NCBI GenBank assembly: GCA_003222895.1
Contig: QHXI01000077.1
Coordinates: forward strand, 1 to 54,022
Reading direction: 5' to 3'
Length of the DNA: 54,022 nucleotides
DNA from: Acidobacteriota bacterium
GTDB lineage: Bacteria > Acidobacteriota > Blastocatellia > Pyrinomonadales > Pyrinomonadaceae
Positions 34,540 to 42,806 of the stretch are shown piece by piece; position 1 is the first letter of the stretch, and each line of letters starts with the position of its first letter. Position numbers and translations under genes: made by a program. Under the pieces are notes generated by a model. The model worked only from the letters and a program-made list of their open reading frames with translations, searched no databases and was not told where the DNA came from.

Positions 34540-35907
34540 ATGTTCCCCAGCAGCGCATCTGAAATCAAACCGCCCCCCGTTTACGCACTAGGCCCTCGCG
34601 TTTCGCTTTCCGCCAGAATTCGCTCCCTGCCTTTCTTCCGCCTGGCTGCGGTCTGGGAAGCGTTCTTTGTTGCGCTCGCCAGCCTTCGTCAAAACAAACT
34701 ACGTACCGCGTTGACGCTGATCGGAATCATCGTCGGCGTTACTGCAGTGATCGCCGTCGTCACGATTATTAAAGGTCTCGATCAAACCGTGGCGCAAACC
34801 TTTTCTTCGCAGGGCTCGACCGTCTTCACCATTTCCAAACGCCCGCGCGTGATTACTTCCCGCGAAGAGTTCATCAAATACAACAAGCGGAAAGACATTA
34901 CGGAAGACGACGCGCAGGCGATCTTTCGTTTGTGCACGGCTTGCTGGCGCACCGGTATCGCAGCTAACGACGGCGTGCCCGTCAAGCGCGGCAATCAAAA
35001 AGCCGACGCGGTTCAACTGCGGGCAATCACCCCGTCGGCCATGTTCGACATCGACGGCGTGACGATCGACGCCGGAAGATTTTGGAGCGATACAGAAGGG
35101 AATTCAGCACATGAGGTTTGCGTCGTTGGATCCGACATCGTCACGAACTTCTTCCCGAACCAGTCGGCAGAGCAGACCATCGGGGAAGACATTTGGGCTG
35201 GTGGTCACCGATACAGAATCGTCGGCGTGCTGCAACCGCTGGGAAAGATTTTTGGCATATCGCGCGACGAGCGAATTCTGATTCCGTTTCCGACCTACAA
35301 AAAAGATTTTGGCTTGAATGTAGCGCGTGGCGCTTTCAATACCACGGGTTCGCTCGTTGTTTTCATTCAGACGCAGACGGCCAGCCAATTGGAAGCCGCC
35401 GAAGATCAAGTCCGCGCGGTCATGCGTAATCGCCGTGGCAAAACTTTCAAAGAAGAAGACGACGGGTTTGCGCTGGAGACTGAGGATGTCTTCTTGAATT
35501 TGTATTCGAGCGCGACTTCGAACATCTATCTAGTGACGATCGGCGTGGCGGCGATTTCGCTTGTGGTCGGCGGCATCGTCGTGATGAATATCATGCTGGT
35601 TTCAGTAACCGAACGAACCAAGGAGATCGGCATTCGCAAAGCGGTCGGCGCGCGCCGCAGAGACATCTTGACGCAGTTTTTGATCGAAGCGGTGATGGTC
35701 ACCGCGATCGGGGGCGCCTTCGGAGTACTTACCGGATTCGGAACGGCATGGTTGATTGCGTTGGCGATCGGATTTCCGTTGCTGTTTAGTGTGTGGTCGG
35801 CGGTGCTCGGCGTCGGAGTATCATCCGTCGTTGGCGTCGTCAGCGGCTTGTGGCCGGCGTGGCGCGCGGCGAGGTTGGATCCGATTGAAGCGTTGAGGGC
35901 TGAATAA
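34540..35907 (+). CDS. FtsX/MacB-family ABC permease, copy 1
   Basis: The 455-residue permease has an N-terminal extension of about 40 residues. The family start follows (VALASLRQNKLRTALTLIGIIVGVTAVIAV), shown here as LRQNKLRTALTLIG and IIVGVTAVIAV, with the first membrane helix. A large periplasmic domain comes next, then three C-terminal helices preceded by MNIMLVSVTERTKEIGIRKA. It ends GLWPAWRAARLDPIEALRAE. It works with the ATPase 11 bp upstream in mechanotransmission-type export. A repeat F arm starts right at its stop codon. Confidence 0.88.
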   Translation: MFPSSASEIKPPPVYALGPRVSLSARIRSLPFFRLAAVWEAFFVALASLRQNKLRTALTLIGIIVGVTAVIAVVTIIKGLDQTVAQTFSSQGSTVFTISKRPRVITSREEFIKYNKRKDITEDDAQAIFRLCTACWRTGIAANDGVPVKRGNQKADAVQLRAITPSAMFDIDGVTIDAGRFWSDTEGNSAHEVCVVGSDIVTNFFPNQSAEQTIGEDIWAGGHRYRIVGVLQPLGKIFGISRDERILIPFPTYKKDFGLNVARGAFNTTGSLVVFIQTQTASQLEAAEDQVRAVMRNRRGKTFKEEDDGFALETEDVFLNLYSSATSNIYLVTIGVAAISLVVGGIVVMNIMLVSVTERTKEIGIRKAVGARRRDILTQFLIEAVMVTAIGGAFGVLTGFGTAWLIALAIGFPLLFSVWSAVLGVGVSSVVGVVSGLWPAWRAARLDPIEALRAE

Positions 35908-35940
35908 AGCTGTCAGCCGTTAGCTTTCAGCTCTCAGCCA
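35908..35940 (+). repeat. dispersed repeat F, forward arm
   Basis: AGCTGTCAGCCGTTAGCTTT...CAGCTCTCAGCC begins in the stop region of permease 1 and ends eight bases before the four-helix-bundle gene. It is inverted relative to the arm at 36306-36380, so the two bracket that gene. Confidence 0.65.
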
Positions 35941-35948
35941 GAAAAGTG

Positions 35949-36317
35949 ATGCAGGGCTTTCGACGACTACATGTTTGGGAGAAGGCGCATGACCTCACGC
36001 TTGAGGTTTACCAGGCCACTGTGCGATTTCCGAAGGAAGAGATTTACGCATTAAGCAGCCAGACCAAACGCGCTGCCTCTTCGATTGGCGCAAACATTGC
36101 CGAAGGCTGCGGCAGAGGCAGTGATGCGGACTTCGCGCGCTTTCTGCTGATTGCAATGGGATCAGCGAGCGAACTCGAGTATCACTTACTACTGGCGCGA
36201 GATCTAAAGTTTCTACCCGAAGAGGACTATCAACGGCTTGACGCTTTGGCAACCGAGGTAAAGCGGATGCTTGGTTCACTAATCCAGAAAACCCGGGGAC
36301 GAACTGCTGTTGGCTGA
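35949..36317 (+). CDS. four-helix bundle protein (23S rRNA intervening-sequence protein family)
   Basis: The 122-residue protein reads MQGFRRLHVWEKAHDLTLEV (start), then FPKEEIYALSSQTKRAASSIGANIAEG, here split as FPKEEIYALSSQTKR and AASSIGANIAEG, then FLLIAMGSASELEYHLLLA. This is the well-known family first found as an ORF in 23S rRNA intervening sequences. ATG 35949 follows a GTG at 35946. It interrupts the permease series and lies between inverted repeat F arms. Its C-terminal AVG and stop are repeat sequence. The role of free-standing members is unknown. It looks like a passenger and not part of the exporter. Confidence 0.85.
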   Translation: MQGFRRLHVWEKAHDLTLEVYQATVRFPKEEIYALSSQTKRAASSIGANIAEGCGRGSDADFARFLLIAMGSASELEYHLLLARDLKFLPEEDYQRLDALATEVKRMLGSLIQKTRGRTAVG

Positions 36318-36380
36318 TAGCTGACGGCTGAGAGCTGATAGCTGTTGGCTGATAGCTGATGGCTGAAAGCTGATAGCTAA
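36306..36380 (-). repeat. dispersed repeat F, reverse arm (extended)
   Basis: Iterations of GCTGATAGCTGA / GCTGTTGGCTGA / GCTGAAAGCTGA run from the end of the four-helix gene to three bases before permease 2's ATG. The spacer lacks a Shine-Dalgarno sequence. Confidence 0.65.
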
Positions 36381-36383
36381 ATC

Positions 36384-37625
36384 ATGACTTTCGCTGACAT
36401 TCGCGAATCGGCTTACATGGCGTTCGACACGGTGCGCAGTAACAAGCTGCGCTCGTCGCTGACGATTCTCGGCGTTAGTGTCGGCGTCATCACGATTGTT
36501 TTCATGGTGTCGATCATTCAGGGCTTGAACAAAGCTTTCGCCGCCCAGATTGAATCGCTTGGCTCAAACACGATTTGGGCGACGAAGTTCGATCCCAGCA
36601 TCGGCCATCAACCGACCTCTGAAGAAATTCATCGCAAAGAATTAACGATTGAAGATGCCGACGCGATTCGTCGCGAGGCGCCCTCGATTGTCGGAGTCTC
36701 GCCGTTCTATCGAAAAATCAACGAAACTGCCCGCTATGGCGACAAGCAGAGCGATACTCCAATTCTGATCGGTGTCACTTCTTATCATGAGTTCACGACA
36801 TCGAGTTATGTTGCGCGCGGCCGTTACGTCACCGATCTCGATGTCGAGCAACGAACCAACGTTGCGGTGTTGGGCCAGGATCTGGTTAAGGCACTTTACG
36901 GTACGGAAGATCCGATCGGTAAGGAACTAAAAATTGCCGGGCGTGTGTTTTCCGTGGTCGGAGTTATGGAGCCTCTAGGCAGCATTCTGGGACAATCACG
37001 CGACAACACGATCTACATTCCGATTACGACTTTTGAAAAGTATTATCCCGACATCGAATTTCCGGAAATCATCTCAGCGATCATCGTCCGACCTGTGTCT
37101 CGCGCTTACGTGAAGTCCGCCATCGATGAGATGACGGACATCTTGCGGCGGCAGCGACGCGTGCCTCAGGGCGCGCCGAACAATTTCGGCATCTCGTCGC
37201 AGGACGCGCTGCTTGATGTTTACAACCAACTGACAGGTGCGACTTATCTCGTGTTGACGGCAATTTCTTGCGTCGCGCTGATGATCGGCGGCATCGGCGT
37301 CATGAACATCATGCTGGTGTCAGTTACTGAGCGAACGAAAGAGATCGGTTTGCGCAAAGCGGTCGGCGCGACGCGCACAAATATCCTCTCCCAGTTTTTG
37401 ATCGAGGCCGTGGTGCTAACGGCAATCGGCGGCTTGCTCGGTTTGTTGGTCGGCGAACTTTTCAGCGTGTTGATGAACAAATATTCGCCGTTGCCCGCTT
37501 ACGTGCCTGCCTGGGCAATCGGGGTCGGCATCGGTATCTCGGCCGGAGTCGGAATCATCTTCGGATTGTGGCCGGCGTGGAAAGCTGCCCGCATGGATCC
37601 TATTGAGTCACTCAGGTGGGAGTAA
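36384..37625 (+). CDS. FtsX/MacB-family ABC permease, copy 2
   Basis: The 413-residue permease has the common layout: an N-terminal helix (LRSSLTILGVSVGVITIVFMV), cut here as LRSSLTILGVSVG and VITIVFMV, a periplasmic domain (about 45-280), the MNIMLVSVTERTKEIGLRKA motif and three helices, ending WPAWKAARMDPIESLRWE. It is clearly homologous to copies 1, 3 and 4, but the periplasmic domains differ in sequence, suggesting different partners or cargo. The ATG is only three bases past a repeat, with no ribosome site. Confidence 0.88.
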   Translation: MTFADIRESAYMAFDTVRSNKLRSSLTILGVSVGVITIVFMVSIIQGLNKAFAAQIESLGSNTIWATKFDPSIGHQPTSEEIHRKELTIEDADAIRREAPSIVGVSPFYRKINETARYGDKQSDTPILIGVTSYHEFTTSSYVARGRYVTDLDVEQRTNVAVLGQDLVKALYGTEDPIGKELKIAGRVFSVVGVMEPLGSILGQSRDNTIYIPITTFEKYYPDIEFPEIISAIIVRPVSRAYVKSAIDEMTDILRRQRRVPQGAPNNFGISSQDALLDVYNQLTGATYLVLTAISCVALMIGGIGVMNIMLVSVTERTKEIGLRKAVGATRTNILSQFLIEAVVLTAIGGLLGLLVGELFSVLMNKYSPLPAYVPAWAIGVGIGISAGVGIIFGLWPAWKAARMDPIESLRWE

Positions 37626-37747
37626 GTGTCAGAACCGGGAGCGGTAACGACCGGATCATAAGGTCCGACTGAAAGAAATGTGAAGAGTTGTTAATTTCTT
37701 CCCAACTGTTCCCATGATCCCGTCGCTATCGCTCCGGGTACTGACAC
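37626..37747. repeat. dispersed repeat B, inverted pair
   Basis: GTGTCAGAACCGGGAGCGGT...AACGACCGGATCAT (37626-37659) is mirrored by ATGATCCCGTCGCTATCGCT...CCGGGTACTGACAC (37714-37747). It starts at the stop of permease 2. A second copy is at 49213-49357. Confidence 0.75.
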
Positions 37748-37788
37748 ACGGGTAACCAAAACCCTCTCGCGTCCGTATAATTAATTCA

Positions 37789-39030
37789 GTGAAGCTCATC
37801 GAAATTCTGAAAGTTGCGCTCGCCGCGATCTGGGCGCACAAGCTACGGTCAGCCCTGACTTTGCTCGGCATGATCGTCGGCGTGACGGCGTTCGTGACGG
37901 TGGTCTCGCTGATTCAGGGTTTCAACGTTTACATTGACGAGAAGATTGCGGGCATCGGCGCAAAGTCATTTTCGATCCAGCGCTTCAATCCATTCGAAGA
38001 TTTCAAAGACACCGACACGATTGCGGCCGCCCAGCGTCGCAATAAAGAGCTGACGCTTGACGACTACGAGTACTTGAAAGAGCGCGCCACTCTAATCGCG
38101 AAGCTGGGCGCGAAAGCGCGCGGCACTCCCTCGCAAATCAAGCGAAACGATCAAGTTCTTGACGATGTGTTTGTGGTCGGTGCGACCGCCAACACGTCCG
38201 ACATCGAGAATCGCAATATCGAAAACGGCCGGTTCTTTTCCGACACCGAGGCCGATGGTGCGGCGCGCGTGGCCTACATCGGCGCGGACATTGCTACGAA
38301 ACTTTTTCCGGCGGGCAATCCTATCGGCGGCGAGATCGACATTCGTGGCTTGCCTTATCGAGTTCTTGGAGTTGAAGCGGTGAAGGGAACTGTATTTGGA
38401 ATTCCGCAGGACAGTTTCGTGGTAATTCCTTTGAAAACTTATCAACTCGATTTCGGACCGTTAATTCGGCAGCGTTCGCTTTACTTCACGGCGACTTCAA
38501 AGACCGATCAAGGCTTCAGCGACGCAGTTGAGGAAGCGAGGTTTCTGATGCGCGCGCGCCGGAAACTTGGATCGAACGAGAAAGATAATTTTGGCATTGT
38601 CACGCCGGACGCGATTACCGGATTGCGCGATCGAATCTTTGGATCGGTCTTCATCGTCGCGATTGCCGTGCCGGGAATTGCCTTGATTGTGGGCGCCATC
38701 GTGATCATGAACATCATGCTGGTGTCGGTAACCGAGCGCACCAAGGAGATTGGAATTCGCAAGTCGCTGGGTGCGCGCCAGCGAGATATTCTCAAGCAGT
38801 TCCTGTTCGAATCGGCGACGATGGCGACGATTGGCGGCGCGGTCGGCGTGTTCATAGCGTGGATTGTAGGGAAGGTCGTGACGCAGGTATTTTTTCAGAC
38901 TTACCTGTCGGTTGGCGCAGTAGTCATCGCGATCGCGGTCGCCGGCGGCTTTGGAATTATGGCCGGACTTTTCCCGGCCTGGAAAGCAGCCCGTCTCGAT
39001 CCGATCGAGGCACTGCGTGCCGAAACATAG
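37789..39030 (+). CDS. FtsX/MacB-family ABC permease, copy 3
   Basis: The 413-residue permease starts at GTG 37789 (MKLIEILKVALAAIWAHKLR) with no ribosome site. It has an N-terminal helix, a periplasmic domain with DTDTIAAAQRRNKELT, the MNIMLVSVTERTKEIGIRKS motif, and three C-terminal helices, ending WKAARLDPIEALRAET. A TATAATTAATT stretch at 37776-37786 could be an internal promoter -10 region, so this gene may have its own transcript after the repeat B spacer. Confidence 0.87.
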   Translation: MKLIEILKVALAAIWAHKLRSALTLLGMIVGVTAFVTVVSLIQGFNVYIDEKIAGIGAKSFSIQRFNPFEDFKDTDTIAAAQRRNKELTLDDYEYLKERATLIAKLGAKARGTPSQIKRNDQVLDDVFVVGATANTSDIENRNIENGRFFSDTEADGAARVAYIGADIATKLFPAGNPIGGEIDIRGLPYRVLGVEAVKGTVFGIPQDSFVVIPLKTYQLDFGPLIRQRSLYFTATSKTDQGFSDAVEEARFLMRARRKLGSNEKDNFGIVTPDAITGLRDRIFGSVFIVAIAVPGIALIVGAIVIMNIMLVSVTERTKEIGIRKSLGARQRDILKQFLFESATMATIGGAVGVFIAWIVGKVVTQVFFQTYLSVGAVVIAIAVAGGFGIMAGLFPAWKAARLDPIEALRAET

Positions 39031-39105
39031 CCGTCAGCGATCGGCTTTCAGCTATCAGCCTAAAAACTGGTTTGCTGAAAGCTGACAACTGATAGCTGAG
39101 AGCTA
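39029..39105. repeat. dispersed repeat F, inverted pair without a gene
   Basis: AGCCGTCAGCGATCGGCTTT...CAGCTATCAGCC (39029-39060) faces GCTGAAAGCTGACAACTGAT...AGCTGAGAGCTA (39074-39105), separated by 13 bases. These are the same arms that bracket the four-helix-bundle gene at 35.9-36.4 kb, here with no gene between them. The pair ends four bases before permease 4's ATG. Confidence 0.65.
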
Positions 39106-39108
39106 ATC

Positions 39109-40365
39109 ATGAAATTATTCCGCTCGGACATTTTAGAAAACCTCTGGATGGCGCTTGGTACCTTGCGCCAAAACAAGATGCGTTCGTTCCTGACGGTCAT
39201 CGGCGTGATCATCGGCGTCGTCACAGTGATGTTGATCGCTTCGATCATCGCCGGCGTCGATACGGCTGTGACCAGGGAAGTCGAATCATTCGGCACGCGC
39301 TCGATGTATATCAGCAAGTTCAATCCCGGCATTCACGTCGGCCGTTTGTCGCGCGAAGAGCGCATGCGGAAACCTCTGACTTACGACGACGCGATTGCGC
39401 TTTCCAAATTGCCGGCGGTCGAAACCGCGGTGCCGTTTTTGGATATCAGCAGCAATTTCTTTGGCCAAAAAATTCAGGTGAGCGGCGGCGGCAAGACGTC
39501 GGCATCGGTTGGGTTGCAAGGCACGCTGCCCGACTTTGAAAAAGTCGGAACGCAAGTGATTGCCGAAGGACGTTTCTTCTCGCAATTCGAGAACGATCAA
39601 AACCAGAACGTTTGCGTGATTGGATCGAAGGTCGCCGACGATTTCTTTCGCTTTGGCACTCCCGTCGGGGACACGATAAAAATTGGCGCGGAAGAATATC
39701 GCGTCGTCGGCGTGTTGCAAAAGCGCGAACAATTTCTGTTTAGCGGCGGCAGCGACGATCAAAACAACGTGATCTATCTGCCCTACAACGTGGCGCGAAA
39801 GATTAAGCCAAACTCAGATGACATTTATCTCTTAGCAGTGGCCAAACCCAGCATGATGCAGTCGGCGATGGATCAGGTTACCGACACGTTGCGCGTGCGG
39901 CGGAATGTTTCTTTTGGCCAGCCGGATAACTTCGGCATTGAAACTACCGAATCGCTGATTAGCTCGTTTCACGCCATCACCGGCGGCATTGCGATTGCGA
40001 TGGTCGTGATTTCTTCAGTCGGCTTGATGGTCGGCGGCATCGGCGTGATGAACATCATGCTGGTTTCAGTTACCGAGCGCACGCGCGAGATCGGAGTGCG
40101 CAAAGCGATCGGCGCGCGCCGAAAAGATATCCTCTGGCAATTCCTGATCGAGGCGATGACCTTGACCGGATTCGGCGGACTGGTTGGATTAGGAATTGGC
40201 TGGCTGGGCACGCTGCTCGTGAAATTGATCATGCCGTCTTACGTGCCGCTGTGGGCGCCGGCGGCCGGATTCATCGCCAGCGTGGGCATCGGCATGATCT
40301 TCGGATTGTGGCCCGCGTGGAAGGCCGCGCGCCTCGATCCAATCGAATCGCTGAGATACGAGTAG
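39109..40365 (+). CDS. FtsX/MacB-family ABC permease, copy 4
   Basis: The 418-residue permease starts MKLFRSDILENLWMALGTLR and ends WKAARLDPIESLRYE. It has the MNIMLVSVTERTREIGVRKA motif and three C-terminal helices. It is the last gene of the exporter run. Its periplasmic domain is again distinct (SGGGKTSASVGLQG). The start follows repeat F with no ribosome site. A long inverted repeat follows the stop. Confidence 0.88.
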   Translation: MKLFRSDILENLWMALGTLRQNKMRSFLTVIGVIIGVVTVMLIASIIAGVDTAVTREVESFGTRSMYISKFNPGIHVGRLSREERMRKPLTYDDAIALSKLPAVETAVPFLDISSNFFGQKIQVSGGGKTSASVGLQGTLPDFEKVGTQVIAEGRFFSQFENDQNQNVCVIGSKVADDFFRFGTPVGDTIKIGAEEYRVVGVLQKREQFLFSGGSDDQNNVIYLPYNVARKIKPNSDDIYLLAVAKPSMMQSAMDQVTDTLRVRRNVSFGQPDNFGIETTESLISSFHAITGGIAIAMVVISSVGLMVGGIGVMNIMLVSVTERTREIGVRKAIGARRKDILWQFLIEAMTLTGFGGLVGLGIGWLGTLLVKLIMPSYVPLWAPAAGFIASVGIGMIFGLWPAWKAARLDPIESLRYE

Positions 40366-40371
40366 CAAAGC

Positions 40372-40442
40372 GCTAAGGGCAAAGAGCTAAGAGCAAAGTG
40401 TGGACGATCGCGACACTTCGCCCTTTGCTCCTTGCCCTTAGC
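40372..40442. terminator. 30-bp inverted repeat between convergent genes, possible two-way terminator
   Basis: GCTAAGGGCAAAGAGCTAAG...AGCAAAGTGT (40372-40401) pairs with ACACTTCGCCCTTTGCTCCT...TGCCCTTAGC (40413-40442), with 26 of 30 positions complementary and an 11-base loop. It lies between permease 4 (plus) and the Yip1 gene (minus), where a shared terminator is expected. TTTCTT follows on the plus strand. Confidence 0.6.
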
Positions 40443-40451
40443 TTTCTTGAA

Positions 40452-41456
40452 TCACCCAAACATACTTCCAAACACGGCCGCGGCCGCGATTCCCAGCAAC
40501 AGGAACAGAATAAAGATAGTGATCGCCGTGCCCCACGCGGCGCCCGAGCTAACCTTATAACCGCCTTCGCGCAATCCGGTCGCGGTTAACCAAAGCCGAT
40601 AAAAGGAAAGCACCCCGATGCTGGTCGCAACCACCCACAGCACCGGATGATCTTTGCCCGACACTAGCAGCCCCAGGTTGTCGTACACCAAAGTCTGTTG
40701 TCCCAGAATCGGATGTATGTCGTCGGGTGACTTGAGGTAGAGAATGACAAAGCTGATCGCTTTTTGAATCAGCGTCACGGGAAAAATAACATACGCAATG
40801 ACCGCAAAGGTTTGCCAGTAGTGCATGCGCCCGCCGAACACCAGCACTCCGAGCAGCGCCAGCCCCGCGATAATCGCCACGCCAAAAAATGCGCTCACGA
40901 CTTTCTTCAGGAAGTCGCCGATCTGAAATGTTAATGCCTTTGCCTGCTCGACACCTTCGGTCCTCGCCCTGGCCATCGCCTCGGGCGGAGGCTTAATCGG
41001 GCTATCCTCGAGCTTATCCATCGTGTAGTTAATAATGCGCTCAGGCGTCAGCCGATGGGTGAAGGCAACGCTGTATGCGCCGTCGATACATCCTGCGAGC
41101 AGAATCGCCGCGAGGAATTGGGGGTGTGCGCGCAGGTTACGGAAGACGTTGCTTGGTTCAAAGAAAATCCCAGTCAACGTCGCGACCGCGGACATCTTCG
41201 GTGGCGGATTGTCCACCGCGGGCATGCGCATGAAGCTGAACCCGAAGAACAGAATACCCAGAACGCAGATGGCCGCGCCTGTTCCGATCCCCCCGACAAT
41301 CAGACCAATCATCGGCAGACCGAGCACGACAACGACGATTCCGATCACAACCAGTGCGATGCCGGCGAACATCAAATTCGTCGGTCGACGACGATCGGGT
41401 TCGGCCTGAATTGCGGGTGGTGGCGGCGGTTGAAATTCCTGATTTGGATCGCTCAT
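40452..41456 (-). CDS. Yip1-domain membrane protein
   Basis: The 334-residue protein has a proline-rich cytosolic N-terminus (QPPPPPA) and two adjacent hydrophobic segments (about 28-70). A short soluble part follows with TGIFFEPSNVFRNLRAHPQF, a typical start of bacterial Yip1 domains. Several helices run to the C-terminus (about 195-330). The function of bacterial Yip1 proteins is not established. A GAGAGGA ribosome site precedes ATG 41456. It converges on the exporter operon. Confidence 0.7.
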   Translation of the reverse strand: MSDPNQEFQPPPPPAIQAEPDRRRPTNLMFAGIALVVIGIVVVVLGLPMIGLIVGGIGTGAAICVLGILFFGFSFMRMPAVDNPPPKMSAVATLTGIFFEPSNVFRNLRAHPQFLAAILLAGCIDGAYSVAFTHRLTPERIINYTMDKLEDSPIKPPPEAMARARTEGVEQAKALTFQIGDFLKKVVSAFFGVAIIAGLALLGVLVFGGRMHYWQTFAVIAYVIFPVTLIQKAISFVILYLKSPDDIHPILGQQTLVYDNLGLLVSGKDHPVLWVVATSIGVLSFYRLWLTATGLREGGYKVSSGAAWGTAITIFILFLLLGIAAAAVFGSMFG

Positions 41457-41511
41457 GAGTTCTTATCCTCTCGAAGTGTTAGAGGACGGGGAGACCGCGT
41501 TCCGTCCAGTC

Positions 41512-41545
41512 CAGTGTCAGAAGCCCGAGCGTCAGCCAGGGCATG
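41512..41545 (+). repeat. dispersed repeat J, intergenic copy
   Basis: CAGTGTCAGAAGCCCGAGCG...TCAGCCAGGGCATG faces the inverted copy at 41611-41640 across 65 bp. It is the best match to the copy inside asnB. Confidence 0.7.
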
Positions 41546-41610
41546 ATTGATTGAATGCCTGATACGCCTTCAAAGTCGATATTGTTTCAGTGAAGCCACG
41601 TGCGCGTCGA

Positions 41611-41640
41611 GCCCTCCCTCACGGTCGGACTTCCGACACT
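41611..41640 (-). repeat. dispersed repeat J, copy at the 3' end of oppF
   Basis: Read on the minus strand, AGTGTCGGAAGTCCGACCGT...GAGGGAGGGC. It encodes the last oppF residues (VSEVRP) and its TGA stop. Confidence 0.7.
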
Positions 41641-42638
41641 GGCTCTGAGCTCGGCGCGCTTGCGTAACCGTCGACGCGAATGCATGCGACACTATGCGTC
41701 GGCGAAATCTCTCGTAACTCTGGATCGATTCGCGCGCATTCGTCAATCGCGATGGGGCAGCGTGTGCGAAAGCGACAGCCGGACGGTGGATGGCGCGAGG
41801 TCGGCACATCGCCTTTCAAAATAATTCGATCGCGCTTTTCCCTGGGATCGGGAATTGGGATCGCAGAGAGCAGCGCCAGCGTGTACGGATGCAGCGGATT
41901 AAAGTAAAGCTCTTTGGCGTCGGCGATCTCGACGATGCGGCCAAGATACATCACCGCGACGCGCGTGGAAATATGTTCGACCACGGCGAGTCCATGCGAT
42001 ATGAACAGGTAAGTCAGTCCAAATTCTTTCTGAAGATCCTGGAGTAAATTGACGACTTGCGCTTGCACTGAAACATCGAGCGCCGAAACCGGCTCGTCCG
42101 CGACAATCAGTTTTGGATTCAGCGCCAGGGCTCGCGCCACGCCGATGCGCTGCAGTTGGCCGCCGGAGAATTCGTGGCTGTAGCGCTTCATGTAATCGGG
42201 ATCAAGACCGACTTTGCCAAGCAGCCAGGCGACGCGATCGTGCTGCTCTTTCGTGTTGCCGATGCGGTGGATGACCAGCGGCTCGGCAATGATATCGCCA
42301 ATCTTCATGCGCGGATTTATTGAAGCGTTTGGATCCTGAAAGATGATTTGCATCTCGCGACGCAACTCGCGCAGCTCGCGTTTGCCCATCGCGATTACGT
42401 CGCGTCCTTCGAATTGAACGTCGCCGCGAGTCGGTTCAATCAAGCGCAGAACGCATCGGCCGGTGGTCGATTTCCCGCAGCCCGATTCGCCGACCAGGCC
42501 CAGCGTTTCACCGCGCACGATGTCGAACGTCACACCATCAAGCGCCCGCCAAACATCATCAGTGCCTTCCACTGGAAAGTGCTTGACAAGGTCACGAACC
42601 TTGACGAGCGCGTTGTGATTTTGACTTCGAGAATCCAT
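41619..42638 (-). CDS. oppF: oligopeptide/dipeptide ABC transporter ATP-binding protein (OppF/DppF type)
   Basis: ATG 42638 (MDSRSQNHN) is chosen over an upstream GTG whose codons come from an inverted repeat. The product has 339 residues. Walker [21 protein letters not shown], signature [27 protein letters not shown] and FISHGL are present. The C-terminal oligopeptide-binding extension has the Cys pattern [15 protein letters not shown]. It pairs with OppD upstream. No permease or binding-protein genes are nearby, so the complex must draw on genes elsewhere. The C-terminal tail is repeat J sequence. Confidence 0.88.
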   Translation of the reverse strand: MDSRSQNHNALVKVRDLVKHFPVEGTDDVWRALDGVTFDIVRGETLGLVGESGCGKSTTGRCVLRLIEPTRGDVQFEGRDVIAMGKRELRELRREMQIIFQDPNASINPRMKIGDIIAEPLVIHRIGNTKEQHDRVAWLLGKVGLDPDYMKRYSHEFSGGQLQRIGVARALALNPKLIVADEPVSALDVSVQAQVVNLLQDLQKEFGLTYLFISHGLAVVEHISTRVAVMYLGRIVEIADAKELYFNPLHPYTLALLSAIPIPDPREKRDRIILKGDVPTSRHPPSGCRFRTRCPIAIDECARIDPELREISPTHSVACIRVDGYASAPSSEPVSEVRP

Positions 42639-42650
42639 CGATTCAGCTTC

Positions 42651-42806
42651 GCGGCTATGCCGCCGCACAGTGCGGTAAGGCCGCCTTACCGAGTTCGATC
42701 ATACAAGGCTGAGGCTCCGCCTCCGAATTGAAGCATAGCCTCAGCTTTCATTTTCATTCGCGTCGGAAAGGCGAAACCTTTCCGCACTGTGCTGCGGCAT
42801 AGCCGC
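42651..42806. repeat. inverted repeats between and into the oppD and oppF genes
   Basis: GCGGCTATGCCGCCGCACAG...TGCGGTAAGG (42651-42680) is mirrored by CCTTTCCGCACTGTGCTGCG...GCATAGCCGC (42777-42806). Nested inside are CGGTAAGGCCGCCTTACCG (42673-42691) and GCTGAGGCT/AGCCTCAGC arms. The right outer arm is inside the oppD coding region. Confidence 0.7.

Noticed and set aside
34540-40365. tandem duplication producing the four permeases
   Set aside because: The four share motifs but differ over most of the periplasmic domain, so they are old paralogues and not a recent duplication or assembly repeat.
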